From Sacculina carcini (taxonomy: Eukaryota; Arthropoda; Thecostraca; Sacculinidae), in the NCBI GenBank assembly GCA_916048095.2, contig OU696587.1, forward strand, positions 3,913,493 through 3,977,492: 64,000 nucleotides of DNA, written 5' to 3'. How positions within the stretch are numbered: the first letter of the stretch is position 1; the number at the start of each line of letters is the position of its first letter. The position numbers and the translations under genes were made by a program. Below the pieces are notes generated by a model that worked only from the letters and a program-made list of their open reading frames with translations, made no database searches and had not been told where the DNA came from. Of this stretch, positions 25,020 to 38,500 are shown piece by piece.

Positions 25020-26684
25020 AGCAACCTCTTTTAGTATGAATTGTATCAATGTTAATAAAGTACAAATATGTGCAATAGTTTGATAAAAAACGTAAATTTA
25101 CTTGTAAATGATAGGAAAGGACGGATTTTTCAGCCTATTGTATTTGTGGAACAAGCAGATCATTTGAAAAATAGTATCGACCAAAAGATCAAATTTTGGA
25201 TGGACTTATTGTACTGTAATACTGAAAACCCAGTATTTCAGGCCTGAAAAATGGCATATACTAAATGACCATGTAGGCTTAATGACCAGCACCTGCGGCC
25301 ATTTGTTATTGGAAATTTTACCATCCAATCTCATCCCTCATCTTCATCATCCCAACAGTCCACCTTTTCATCACGGTCTTCATCCATTCGTCATCATCTC
25401 TTAATCGTCTTCATCACATCGAAATTTGTCCATACTTATGAAGACCTGGCCGATTTAAGAAGACCTTCATTTTCACACACATAGGCGATGTTACATGCGT
25501 GCATATGCACATTGTGTGCATGTCCGTGCGTGTGTAGGTGTGTACTGATGTGGTTGTGTGGTTGGGTGTATAAGGAGCTCAACCTAGCAGTTGAGTGAGT
25601 GTGTGCGTGCTTGTTTATTCAACGCTGTATCGTGCTATTTGTTTTTTTAGCTGACATTAAAACACGCTTGTCAGTTGGTTTCACACTTCCATAGGCGTAT
25701 TGAATAGTAGTTTAAGCAATCACATTGTGTCTCTCTGATAAAAAAACAATATCGCATTTGTGTGTAGAAGCGACAGCTCAGTAAATTGAAACGCTCTATT
25801 TGATTTCAGCTTTTTATTGCAAAATAAGCAATACAGCAATGTGTAACTTGTTTTATGTGCATAATCAAACATAATTAGTACTGTCATTGCAACCAAGTAT
25901 GTAGGTTTGTGTTTGTCCATCGATTTGTGATGCAATCGGTTGATATTTTGCGCTTGGTATTTCCTGAGTGCGGACTGTCGATAACAGTACGCACGATTTT
26001 TCCCTTACTTCGAGTGTTTCGTATGTGTGCTTGTCTCTGTGTGTGTACTCGTATATATGTATGTATGTGTGTGTGTGTGTGTGTTTGTGTTTTGGACAGA
26101 CACAGGCTTCACTCGAGTCACTGGCCTGCAGTAACAGCATTGCCTTGCTTTCCAGGTGAGTGCATTACACGAGCATCTTAATCATTTTGCCATGTTGACC
26201 CGGAGAGCGGTGTGAGGTTGAATTAGAGACGACACATATGAAAGTCATTTCTACACGCATTGTCAATCCCTTTTTGCATACAAATCAAGCTGTTCCATCG
26301 CTCAATCATAGCTGGTTAGGGAAAAGATTAGTTCTACTCAATGAGATGTATCGGCCAATTCAATCCAGACTCGGTATTGTAGAGTGCAATTGAAGTGGGC
26401 CATTCATGTGTAATATCATTTGATTTGATTTGTTCATGAAGCTCTAGTTGTCGCAACAGTCTCTTGTTCGAGGCGAATTGCCGTGAATTTGACTAGGACT
26501 TTTTGTGCTGCATATGGTATGACCGAGTGCTGGTTTCATACGTCGTTTATATGTGCACTGTGATTGTCATTGGGTCGTGGAGTTTCAACGCTGTATCCGA
26601 GCTTTGGTGTTGTTTGATAGGTTCGAATTTATTGGACGTGTTAGAATACCAGTGTTTTATACCACGCTATCTCTACGAGATACA
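25020..26684. other. No supported gene
   Basis: This is AT-rich unique sequence. Patches of repeated CATC/TCATC occur at 25330-25430, and a TATG/TG microsatellite at 26050-26090. No recognised coding or RNA feature. Confidence 0.45.
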
Positions 26685-27475
26685 GCGGACTCTCCAAAAG
26701 CGGACATCCAAATAGCGGAATCCTCCAACTAGTGGAGTACTTCCTTGGTCCCCATCACAAGCCTATCAAATACATGTTGATTACACCCCGAATAGCGGAA
26801 TTCAAACGTCCCAGTAGCGGAAACTTGTAAGTGGCAAATAATCTATGGGTCCTCTCTCGTTTAGCATACCTCCAAATAGTGGATACCGAGACTTCTGTGT
26901 GGTGTGATGTTCTGAGGATGTAAGGAGTACACTGACTCCAGCTTGTCGACTGAGAACAGTTGACTGTTGTAAGCTGATTGGTATAGACGAGTGATTTATA
27001 AGGTCCGGCTGTAAGCATAGGCAATCTGGGCAGTCATGACATCAGATTGGTAGGAGACATCGCACAGGAATCACACCAGAATATAGGCTTTCTTATATCA
27101 TTAACAGTTGCGATTACTATTGCATCGGGGACTAATGTTGTTTTCAACGTTGATGCAACAGGAATCTTCTGCAAATTGCAGCCTAAGAAAACCATGGCGC
27201 CCAGAATATAACACTGTCCAGCTGAGTAATTTTCTTGGGTCATGAAAAAGCCCGGTAACAACATTTGAGGAAGATTCAAACTGGTAAATAATCGAAAAAT
27301 ATTGTATGAAAAATTAACGATTCAAAGGTTGATAGTCATTGCTGCACAGTACACCTTCAAATAGCATAAATCTCCAAAAATAGCGGGTTTCTCTGTTTCA
27401 TCGTGAGTTCGCCATTTCGAAGGTCGACTGTTTTATCTGGAAGACTCTAATTTATCTGGAGAACGTCTGATAGAG
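26685..27475. mobile_element. Possible degraded pogo/Tigger-like non-autonomous element
   Basis: Repeated motifs of the form AATAGCGGA with CTCC/CATCC spacers occur at 26691-26825, again as AAATAGTGGA near 26874, and as AAAATAGCGGG near 27377. Pogo/Tigger termini often carry such 'TAGCGGA' blocks. I could not define matching terminal repeats, and a short minus-strand frame (27279-27034) is not a recognisable transposase. Low confidence. Confidence 0.3.
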
Positions 27476-28644
27476 TGTGTTAGCATTTCTGTCAGCTCAT
27501 TGTCAGCTCTTGCTTATTGCCACATTCGTTGTGCAGTCGTATGCGATGCTGGATCTCGTCATCTCCCACAATATTCTGCTGTTCTTCGATGAATAATTAT
27601 TCATATTATACCGCTTTTGATACACTATTACGTCTGATTATAATCGGACGTATAATATCGAAAATCGATACTATCAAACTCTTTCAATCCAATAGACACT
27701 AATCGACGCCTTACGAAGAATGTTTTTCTATGGTATTGTCTATCGTACACTTCCTCAACGAAACCCTATACACTTGTCACAGACACGTGTTCGCATGTGT
27801 GTTCGTGTGTAGGTGCTGCTTTGTGCCTCCATGTGTGCTTCCCTCTCCTTTCGTATGTGTTCCTCCATGTGTGTGTGTGTGTATGTGTGTGTGTGGGTGT
27901 GTGTGTTCGCTTCACATTGGCTTCGTCATCTGGCGACCATGTGTACGTCACCCAGAACTTTTCACCCTATTCGTATGTATGTCTGTCTGTGTGTGTGCGT
28001 AACTTCTCACAAGGCTGTTCGTGCCAGTGTCAGCAATCGTGAGTGTGGATGTTTGTTTGTATGTATGTATGTCCGTGTGTGTGTGTGTGTGTGTGAATGA
28101 TGTTTTTGTGTTCACTTTCGTCTCCTCATTAGCACCATGTTTCTTGGTATTTTGCCTTGCGTCATTTCTTGTCATTAGTTTTGTTTTGCAGCTACAATTC
28201 TGATCTGTTCTTGTGTCGTGGTCTTCTGTGTTCTATTCTAATGTGTGCGTGTAAACACGCTCTTAAATATTTATTTTGTAGAAATGTTTTTTAGTCAATT
28301 TTGTCGTAGATCTACTATATATTGGTCGATGTTGATCGTGTGTTGATCTCAGAACACAACGTTTGTATTTAGTTCGTAACCACTTCTCCATAAGAATGGA
28401 CACCTGATGGAACAAGTGAGTTTTTTGCTTTTCTCAGCGAGAGAAAATATTATGGAGCACTGCGTTAGGTGGTCAAGCTCTACAATAACCCTCCTGCAAT
28501 CAGCCAACGCCCCTGCGAGTGCGACAACGACCCGACGGGGTGCACCCAGCTGAAAAAAAACCCACTACTCGTAAATAACACCGGTGACAGTGCGACAAAA
28601 ATGGCGCACCCGTGGCACAAACAAATTCATAGTGCACGTGTTGA

Positions 28645-28715
<71 letters not shown>

Positions 28716-28844
28716 TGTGTATGCGTGCGTGCTCGACTGTGGGAGTTCGTGTATTTTGACCCGAGAACAATGGCCAATATCGTGTCGAGCGTGTCATACA
28801 GCCCATTCCTCAGCACTATTAATAGTCCAATTGACAGCCAAACA

Positions 28845-28893
<49 letters not shown>

Positions 28894-29590
28894 TACATAC
28901 AGGCGCTTCAAACAAACATGGCGTCGATTAGTACGGGGAAATCGCTCCATTAGTCCTGTGTTGCGCGCCATATTGCAGAGATCGTTGCAGAGTGTATTGC
29001 AGAGTGTACAATACGCATATAGTGCCAACACGATATAGACAACTAGAGGTCGGAAAATATTTGGTTATTTTTCAATGTTTATGTCATTCTAATGTGATAC
29101 TTTTTTGCTGCTAAACGTGATGAAAACACGAGCTCAAATGTGCGATCAATAAGTTTATTGATTAAAAAAATTTCAAGTTTTATTTATTAAATAAATGTCA
29201 GAGTATTAAAACGCAATAACAAGATACGCAATATAAATTGATAAATATATACACAGAATGCAACATACTTTATATATTATACAGCATATTAAAATACGCA
29301 AACATGCAATATAATAGTCGTATACATAATTGTTTTAAGGAAACGAAGACGAACGATTGTATAAACAGTGTTTGTTCTTCTATTAGCATGCCTTTCCTTC
29401 TATTAGTCATGTCTAGTAGCATGACATTAACAAAACTCAACCTTTTTGTCCATATTTCGGCTTCAAACTTGTGTTTATAAGTCGGTCTATTTTAAAAAAG
29501 TATCATAAATGGAAAAATAATACACGGTACACAAGTCATTGCTTCATGAAGAAATCGTGAACTTTGTTTGCGCTTACTCAGCAAGTTTTT
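27476..29590. other. No supported gene; microsatellites in inverted pairs
   Basis: TG-rich blocks lie at 27795-27910 and 27975-28095. A TG tract at 28648-28722 and a CA tract at 28847-28900 are separated by about 125 bp of unique sequence and are mutually complementary. The segment 29100-29580 is AT-rich. No coding exon recognised. Confidence 0.5.
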
Positions 29591-30590
29591 CTATATTTTT
29601 CCCTCAATACTGCTGGATGACGAGTTCCCAAACTCCACAAAATTGTTCTCCAAGTAGGTGAATGACATCCATTGCCACATGCGCTTGCTTCGCGGTGTAA
29701 ATGGCACGTCAGTTTCACTGGCACCATCAGCCGTCCCGTCATCGTCTCCTTTGCCCCTCACTGCGCAGACGATCTCAGCATCACTCAGCTCGCCGTAGCA
29801 CTCCACTTCTACATCCAATGCTACCAACTCTTCAAACTCCGCCGTTTGCGCGAAGTCCGGCTCATCGGCATCATCGTCGTCACCGCAACTGGAAAAGTAC
29901 GACAGGAGAGTTCTGTCCACTATTCTGGGGCACCGAGGATTTTGGTGCTTGCCAACGACATATGAATGTTTTTCGCTTACATTGCTGTTTGCTAGCATAA
30001 GCACCGTCAACCGGTCCTTGGACACTTTTCCCTGCGTCGGCTTGCTGTCGCTTACTGCAAGAGTGCCTGATGGCGTCGCTCTATAGAACAGTGCCGTCTC
30101 GTCTGCATTAAAAATGTCCCTGGACACATAGTCGTCCAGTTCCTTGGGCAGCACGTTTGTCATCCATTCCTTTGCCCCCACCATATCAGCCGCCGCTTTC
30201 TCCCCTTGCGCCTTCACGAATCTGACGGTTTCCCGTTGCTCCAGCCGGTCGAGTCAGCCAATTGACGGTTCAAATGACACATCCGTCTCAACCACCAACT
30301 TCTTGGCATTTTCCATCATAAGATTTCCATTCACGGGTAGATTCTTGGCGCACATCTGGTGGAACCACATGAGCACCGCCTCATCCACCTCTGCAAGATT
30401 GTTCGATCTCTTGCGCTTCCGACTCAGATTGCTGCTGGTCACCGCAATGTCTCGAATTTTTTCGTTCGTTTTCTTTCTGCCTGATTTTTGAAATTATCCC
30501 CTTTGCAATGGTCGTTTGTTCCTTGCCAGCCTTGAGTTGGTCCAAGGTTTGCAACTTATCCTGCAGCGTGAACTCAGTACGCTTTCCCAT
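29591..30590 (-). pseudogene. Pogo/Tigger transposase, frameshifted and internally deleted
   Basis: The protein starts MGKRTEFTLQDK at 30590, a typical CENP-B/pogo N-terminal helix-turn-helix. A frameshift around 30470-30490 leads into a second CENP-B-type DNA-binding region (RKRKRSNNLAEVDEAVLMWF). The TGA at 30256-30254 falls where a Trp is usual, before LDRLEQRE. The catalytic domain begins well (IFNADETALFYR, first Asp) and continues through GKHQNPRCPRI, but the middle with the second Asp and its neighbours is absent. The frame jumps to an acidic C-terminal tail ending EGKI. It is therefore an inactive, internally deleted copy. The probable 5' end of the element is at 30780. Confidence 0.85.
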
Positions 30591-30729
30591 CACTGCTGCC
30601 TCAATCACTACGCACAAAGAATGAATATGATTTCGAATGAATGGACAAACACACAAAAAACATGAACTGGCTGGCCACAAGGGTATGACAATAACCGATG
30701 CCATTTGCATAGGCAAATGTTATACGGGA

Positions 30730-30780
30730 TCAGAAGAAGTATGGCATTAACCGAACTATGACATTAAGCGATTTTGACTG
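30730..30780 (-). repeat. Probable terminal inverted repeat of the Tigger copy
   Basis: On the minus strand the sequence CAGTCAAAATCGCTTAATG starts immediately beside a TA (30781-30782). This is the expected form for pogo/Tigger, which begin CAGT and duplicate TA. Further TTAATG/TCGGTTAATG sub-repeats follow. The opposite end is not found. Confidence 0.5.
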
Positions 30781-30782
30781 TA

Positions 30783-33075
30783 CCAACTATGATTTCTGCT
30801 TGCATTTTTCACAGAGCGCAGTAGGTCAAAATCAGGCTTTCTTGTCAGAATTGTTCGGAACTTTTCACGCAGTCGATCTCCTTTATCACTTTCCAACTAT
30901 ATAGACCATATCCTGGATGATACTTTGCGTCTTCTGTATTAATACAGCTTGGTCTGGATTGTATCAATAAATCCGACAGAGGGTGTGGACAAATGTGTGT
31001 TGGATTTTTATGTGAGATAATATATCTCCCATTTTAGGTGAAGTTTTGCTTGAAATTGCTTTTTAGGCTTCTCAACTTAAAACAGGATTTTAGGTGAAAA
31101 TATGTTACGTGATCACATAATTTTCCAACCTCTAATATACAGGCAGGTGCTGTTGATCCAACTATGTGCTATTCAAGTGTGGCTGTCTATGTGTATATTA
31201 TGTCTATGGGCGCGTGCACACTCGGTATGTCTAGCACCACACACGGACACAATGTTCACACGTCTTCCAGATACATGTTCATCGAGTTTATGTTGACACC
31301 AATCGATATATGCTGTATTGTACAACTTCATAACTAATTTTTCTGATAATATAGAATAACTGTTATAGAAGTTAAAATATATTTCCAAGCCCAAATAGTT
31401 GATATCAAGATGAAAAAATTGCACTAAAAACAAAAGTAAAACTTATAACGTCTTAAATAATCACTTCATATCATTAAAAGATTGATGTTTGGGCTTCTCA
31501 GGATGCGTAAAGTTTACGATAACTTCATTTGCAACAGAAGGCCACCCTATTGATAATTATAAGAGTAATAACAATGAAACACTGACATCTGATATCATAC
31601 CAGCTCTTATTATGTTAATGAAATGAACCATACTATAAATCAACAATAATTATTCATTGCAGGACGGAATATTGCATAATTTATTGCACACATTGCATGT
31701 TATTTAGCACCTTGAACTTGGTAGCATGAAGTAATTATAATTCTGCAGTGAAAAATCTAGCCTCATTTAGTGAAATTAACACGCTTCACTCAAACGTCCA
31801 CTGATTTGCAAAAAAAATAGTTGAAAAAAATAATTTTATGAATCATACAAGTATATACAATGCCATAAAACGCATCTGGCATATAAACATATAAACATAC
31901 TTATAATTTTTATAGATATGTATATTCACGAGAAAATATGTCAATTTGGAATTATGCAATAGCGTGTTTTTGATAAATAATGCAAGTTTTGCCTGAATCA
32001 ATTCTTTGTATTCAGTGGCGTAGCCAGGCTATGCCAGCTAATATAAGCAGGTGTAGCAGGGAGGTACATTATGTTTGCCGTCCTCCACGTGCATGCTTGA
32101 TTGTGGGTCATTTAGTCACAAGAGACTGTGTGCGCCTCAACACGACTGTAATAGGGAATTAGCAAGTCCATAGCTGTCGATTAGTTGAAAACAAGAATCT
32201 CCTATAGTAATGCATGCTTCCAGTCACCTACTCTGAGATGATTATATTTCACAGATCTTGTACTCATTCAGTTGAGATGAAAACAGTAACATATTACTTA
32301 GTATATTCAAAAATACCTTTCAAATATAACGATAATTCACCTCTAGGTGATGTGAGTTTGGCTGCCACGGGGTGCGAAAATTATTGTGGAAAATAAAAGA
32401 AAATAAATATTTTACCTGCGCTTTATTGTTTTATTCCTGGAAGATTTTTCGCTTAATCCCCTTAAATAATATAGTAATTCTGAGCCAAATATAGTTTGTA
32501 TACATACAGTTTTTTCTAAAAAGAACTTTGAGCTGTATGAAATAGTATTAAATAGTATTAAATAGCTGTGTAAAAATAATAGTATTAAATAGCTGTTAAA
32601 TATGAATATTAAATAGCATAGTTTTTGTTGTAACGTTGCTTGCGTTTTTTTTCGTGTAGCGATCAATAGTCCAGGGGGGTGCGATTACTTGGTGCTGATT
32701 TGAAAATGGTGCGAACACTGGAAAAGGATACGAAGGTTAGGAAGGTTAAGGTTCAGGCATTGCCCTGAAATGTGCCGCCCGGGCGACCTCCCTGCACCCC
32801 CACGCTATGCCGTTGATTGTATTTGAACGTGTATCAATACTTTTCGTTGCTATCAACCGAAAACATGTAGTCTCTAACCCCACATTTTTAAAACCACCGT
32901 TCGATCTGGTCTGAAGCCGAATATGGTTTGAAAACCACTGCGCTTTCGACGCACTTCTATGCTTGATTGATTAACTTGAGTACAATCGCGTTTTTGTGCG
33001 GTGGATTCGACACTTTCGTTTGCAAACTATATATTCACAAACGAATGGAACTTGTGCGGTTCTCCGCAAATTTTT
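30783..33075. other. No supported gene; AT-rich, contains a dispersed repeat
   Basis: This is intergenic sequence upstream of the EYA gene. It includes the dispersed repeat at 31185-31410 (annotated separately) and an ATTAAATAG direct repeat at about 32545-32620. A GC-richer patch with CCGCCCGGGCGACC is at about 32775. No exon recognised, although an upstream non-coding EYA exon or promoter could lie here. Confidence 0.4.
31185..31410 (-). repeat. Dispersed repeat, unclassified, copy A
   Basis: On the minus strand it matches 38093-38330 on the plus strand. The shared blocks include GCGTGTGAACATTGTGTCCG, GTGTGGTGCTAGACAT and TGCACGCGCCCATAGACAT. The two copies are inverted relative to each other, 7 kb apart, one upstream of EYA and one in an EYA intron. 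The family is not recognised. Confidence 0.75.
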
Positions 33076-35518
33076 ATGGTTTCCACGCTTGGCAAGCCAC
33101 TGAACATGAACACGTGTGTGTGCGTGCTTGTGTGTGAATTCAGAGAGAGTGTCGTATACTTGCGCGGTGCCAAATCGTCGTGTTCATCGCCGAGTGACAC
33201 GGCGGCCGACTTGGGACGGACCGACAACTGCGCTGGAGTTGGTGACTCGCCCGCACCACGCTCCTGTTCAGTGTCGTCCCCAGCAACTCCGGCGACAGCA
33301 ACTGTGGCGTCCGTTGTCGACGTGCACGGTGTGTGCGTGGTCGAGCGCGCCACTTATGTCGACAGCCAGCCGCAATTGCCGCCACACTATTCGCACCAGC
33401 ACACAGGTTTGTCGTGTGTAAATGTAATATACAATCGATTAAAAAAAAGTTGTGTGTTAGCACTAAACATCTTGATATTTTGGAATTTTATTTAAAAAAG
33501 GAAATTCGAATGTTTCACTTTTCCCTCTCCTATGGTGATGTAGTTATCTAAATTCACGTATTATTTACGTATTTACTCATTTATTCACTCACTTAACCTT
33601 GAACCTCACAGTATTCCCATATGGGAACAAGCACTGTATGCAAGATTTTCTCCCGTCATGTCTAACCAATTTCAAAAGTAAGACCATCCTCGAATAAAGC
33701 ATGAGACCGGCTCTAAGGACATATAGTTAGATTTGTTTCTTTTCTAATTATACACAGCACAGCTTTAATCCAAACTTGTCATATTTTTCATAAATTGTAG
33801 TGTGTCGTTTAGAGGCTGCAACAAAATTAGTATAAAATTAATTAATTTAACTTTCTTAAATTAGCAGCTTTAGTTAAGTCCTAAGGAAGAAATGTATACA
33901 AATAACAATGAAATTCAAATAAAAATTTACCCAAAATGTAATTCTTTCACGCAAACTAACACACGCGCACACAAACACGTCTGTACTCACTTGCACGTAT
34001 CACGCACATTCTGCCATCCCCATAGATGCACAAATGTAATATTTGAGGCAGTGGCGGCGCCAGAATTTTTCCGGTGGGGGCTGAGAGGGAGGGGGACTAA
34101 AAAAATATGCGGGGCTTGGCGAAACATACGAGGAAACGAGGAAATGCACTCGAAATGTGCATGGTGAAAATCTTTGTAGGCTCAGGGGACTCACTTTTCA
34201 GGGGACTCGGCATATTTTTGGGGCTTCAGCTCATCCAAGCTTCCCTCTCCCTTGGCGCGGCCACTGATCAGCATGTTCATGTCCACAGAATGTGATGTAA
34301 AACAAGGAGTATGCGTCAGAAAAGGAAATAAATGGCTGAAATTAAACATGTCTAATTCATATTGAATGAAAGTCTGAAGATGCATGATATCTTTCATAAG
34401 TAGCATGATATTGATGAATCAATGGTGACATTCTATGTGTTATTCAGCAAAAATGTTGATTTGTGACAAACCAATGTGTGTATATTTGGCGCCAATTATG
34501 ATGACCCACATATGCTGACAATGAGCAGAGGGATAGAACAATATCATGCCTAGTTTCCACTGGACATAAGAGTCCAGTTTTGGCTGAAATCCACCAATAT
34601 TTTCTATACCTGGGACGATAAAGGTTAATTCACTCATTCACTTTTTATTCACTGTTCACTGGGCAGTGATCGGCAAGCAGCACTCAGCTGATTGTCTCGA
34701 GGTCGAGTCACGTGACTGTCACGTGACCACCACGAGCAGCTCGCAGGTCAACGACAACACTGGCGCCCTCTATCGCGCCTTCTCCTCGCCAGCGCCTCCG
34801 CCTGCGTACTCTGCGTACCGGGCTCCGGTTACCAGCGGTGACTCCAGCGGATCCGAGCTAGTTGTCGGATCCGAATCGGAACCGCTCTCGCAGACCAGCA
34901 CCGATACTCGCATTCAACAGTACGTCAAAAGGTGGTCACCCAAACTTGTACATGCTTTCATATTATGCACCTGTGAGCGTTTTTCATTAAAACATGCGTG
35001 AGTTTATAGCTAACTTCTACACCATTCAACCATCTAATTGTAGTAAACACTATGATCTATGGAATATTATTTATGCAGACATCTAGTCTCTGGAAAGCGA
35101 TCTGAATGAGGTGGTGGGTCAAACTTGTTTCTCATGAATAACTATCAAAGTGATGAACTCATGAATAACTATCTTTTGGTGTGAATAATATTGAATTTAA
35201 TAATGATAATAATACTCATAATCATAACAGTAATTATGTGATGTATGGGAAAATGTTTGTTTTCCGTGTTGCACAGCTTGTCAATGCACACGTACGGCGA
35301 CCAGCAGACGGGAATGTGCCTTCAGCCCAGAATGTACAGTCACTATATGTACTCGGCAGGCCACGGTACTACTCTACACACAGACAGACAAACAAACATA
35401 CACATAACACATACACCTAGACAGACAGACAGATAAACAAACATAGACATAGAGAGACAGACAAACACACATATATACAGAAAAACACTCCTACACATAG
35501 ACAGACACAGACAGATAA

Positions 35519-35564
<46 letters not shown>

Positions 35565-38500
35565 CAGACACAGACAGACGCACACATATACATCTGCTCA
35601 TATTGATATTCTAAATTTATCATCCTTCAATTTTCTCATGCAAACGCTGCATATATATTCATGTATGCGTGTGTGTATGTGTGTGTGTGTGTGTGTGTGT
35701 CTGTATGTTGGGCGGGGTTCAGTGGGTGGACGAGGCTACCACCAAACACGCGCCACCACAGCCGCCACCACGCACGCCACCACGGACGCGGCCAGTTTTG
35801 TGCAGTACCAGCACTTGAGCGGCTATGGTGGCACGTCTGGTGGCGGCGGTCAATGCTCGCCTTCGTACGCGGCCGCCAATTACGGCTACACCACGGCCGA
35901 TCATGTCTCACCGCCTGGCGCCACGACACACGCCACTGTTTTCAGCAGTGGTCACGAGGTGGCGCCACAAGCGATTTTTTATCTATAATTTGTCGCCGTC
36001 ACTCACTTGATACATCGCAATCTGTCACAGGCCGGGGACTGTTCAGTTACAGACAACAATGACAACACGTTTTGCAGAAAGTTGTCAACACAACAATGGG
36101 CCGAAAATGACAAATTTTAATTTCAATTTGAGTCAACGTTCGGTTGATCACGCAAGTGAAACAATGTAGTTTCAATTCGACATGTCCTTATATGTAAAAT
36201 CGCAGATTTAAGCGTATACAATGTTGTTAATCTCTATATAGAGAACAATAACGTTACTTCAGTATTACTGTACAATTTCACAGTTTCAAATAGTGCCAAT
36301 CTCCCCACTTTTGACTGTTTGATGGCCGATGGTGTTTTACATACGTTTGTGTGCGGGTGTGTCAGAGTCGTGTGGCCGAGATGGGCGCTGGTGTTGACTA
36401 TGCCGCTTTCTCATATCCGTCGACTCAGTCATTCTACCACGGCTCAACTGCAACGCCGGCCACTGAGACAATTGCCGCCGGATTGACGGACGCGTCGAAT
36501 GCGGCGTTCTGCGGCGCCGGCGGCGCTCAGTCGTCCGTCTGCTACGGCCAGGAGGCGGTGGTTGGCTCGCCGCTTGCCGGAGCAGAGGCGGCGGCAGCAG
36601 CGGCGGCGGTCGTCGTTGAGCAGGACACTAAGAGGCTGGACCAACACGCCTGCCACGTGTCGCCTCTGCCACTCGGTGCAGAGCCGGTTTCAGGTGGGCC
36701 AGGACACGGGGTGCTACTCATTATCAACCTGGTATTAGATAAAAATCAAAGCAAAAATTGACACTAAACATTTTTACTGTGGGACAGCTAAGCAGAGCCG
36801 TAGCAACCGCCCCCCGTACCCCCCGGCCGGGGGGCCCCGAATGTTGAGGGGCCCTTTTGCTTCACGTATTATGTGATTATGTCTAATAAATACATTCATT
36901 ATTTGGTGATTTATTTATAATGGGGGCCCCAAGTGTTGTCTTCGGGGGGGGGGCATAATTCCCCGCAACGGCTCTGCAGCTAAGTGCCAGCAATCTTGTC
37001 TCAATCTCTCAATAAACCAACACGACGGGAAAGCAACGTATTTATTGATATAATTAAAGAAGTATGAGACATTGTTGATGAGTATTTGTGTGTCGTGTTA
37101 TGTTGGGCAGACGCGCTGGCAAGTGCCGACTTTCATTCTCCCTCTTCACTCAATTCGCCATCATCGGCGGTCACTTCAGGCACTCGTCGAAGACGTAACA
37201 GCAACTCAGGTCGGTTACGTCGCACACCAGCCACTTTCAGTCGCGTTTTCGTCCTTTTAATGACTTCTCTTTATTTTTCATTGAAACAGCAGCGCAAAAA
37301 CCGCATACTGTAAGCTTCACTTTGGTGTTTTCACACATGTGTGTGTATGTGTGTGTGTGTGTGTACGTTTGTCTGTGTGTACGTGCAGTATCCTCTTCAA
37401 GGCGCCGTCGCAGGGCGGATCCGTCGCCGAGCGGCGAACTCGCCACCAAAATCGACCGCATCTTCTTGTGGGACCTGGATGAAACTGTCATCGTCTTCCA
37501 TTCACTGCTCACCGGCCAATATGCGCGAGAAAATGACCGGGTAACGTGCAGACGCATTGCAAACATGCGCTGATTGATATTATGCCCGCGTTTCATTGAT
37601 CATTTGGTAAAAACATGAGGCTTTGTTTTGTTTTTCTGCTGGTAACGTCCAAGGGCTTGTTGTAACGCGTGCTCTATTTCTGCTTGCTCCTATGTTAGTG
37701 TGGTAGTTGTTCATTCTTTGGCTCAATTTCTCTACAATGCAAGATGAATGCAACAGGTGTCCCTCTAACAGATGAAGCTGAATTATTTTTGGTCCGGGGC
37801 TGCGCTGAAAATTTACCTCTGTCTATTCTAACTCGAATCGATTTCGCACGAAACAAATCACGTGCGAAATTGTCTGTACACTTGATATCTCTTTTGGGTA
37901 GCAATAATTCAATAACCATTTCACCATCATGCGCCTGTAAGCTATCATTATTAGGGTGACCTTTTTGCTCCAAATGCAGTCTTTTATCGTGAACTTTATC
38001 CATCCTGAGAAACTCAACAATCTATCCATTTTATTGATTTGAGGTAACTATTGAAGAAGTTATATATGCAATTCTTTGTTTTTGCTTAACCGTTTCATTT
38101 TGAGAGCAACTGTTTTGGGTTTAGGACAAATTTTTAACCTTCAGAACAATTGCTCTATATTATCAGGAAAAATTAGATTTAAAATTTGTACAATGTGGTG
38201 TATGTTAATGTCAACACGAACTCGATACAAATATATCTGGAAGGCGTGTGAACATTGTGTCCGTGTGTGGTGCTAGACATCCTGCGTGTGCACGCGCCCA
38301 TAGACATCATATAGACGTATATGTAGACATGTAGATGATATAATATAGACATAACACTCTGACTGATATTGCAAACATAGCCCTTTGTTAGATCAACATC
38401 ACTTGTCTATGATTGCCGCATAATCAGATGATGTTCTGGTCTGCAAACTTCCTTTAGACTTTAGAGCATTTGAGGAAATTAACACTTAATGAGTCTGCCA

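Noticed and set aside
27034-27279. Minus-strand 81-codon frame as a transposase exon
   Set aside because: No catalytic motif or family resemblance; kept only as part of a low-confidence pogo-like region.
33116-33421. Alternative frame across EYA exon 1 (Arg/Thr-rich)
   Set aside because: Only the frame reading [16 protein letters not shown] joins in phase with the next exons and has EYA-like Ser/Pro/Tyr composition.
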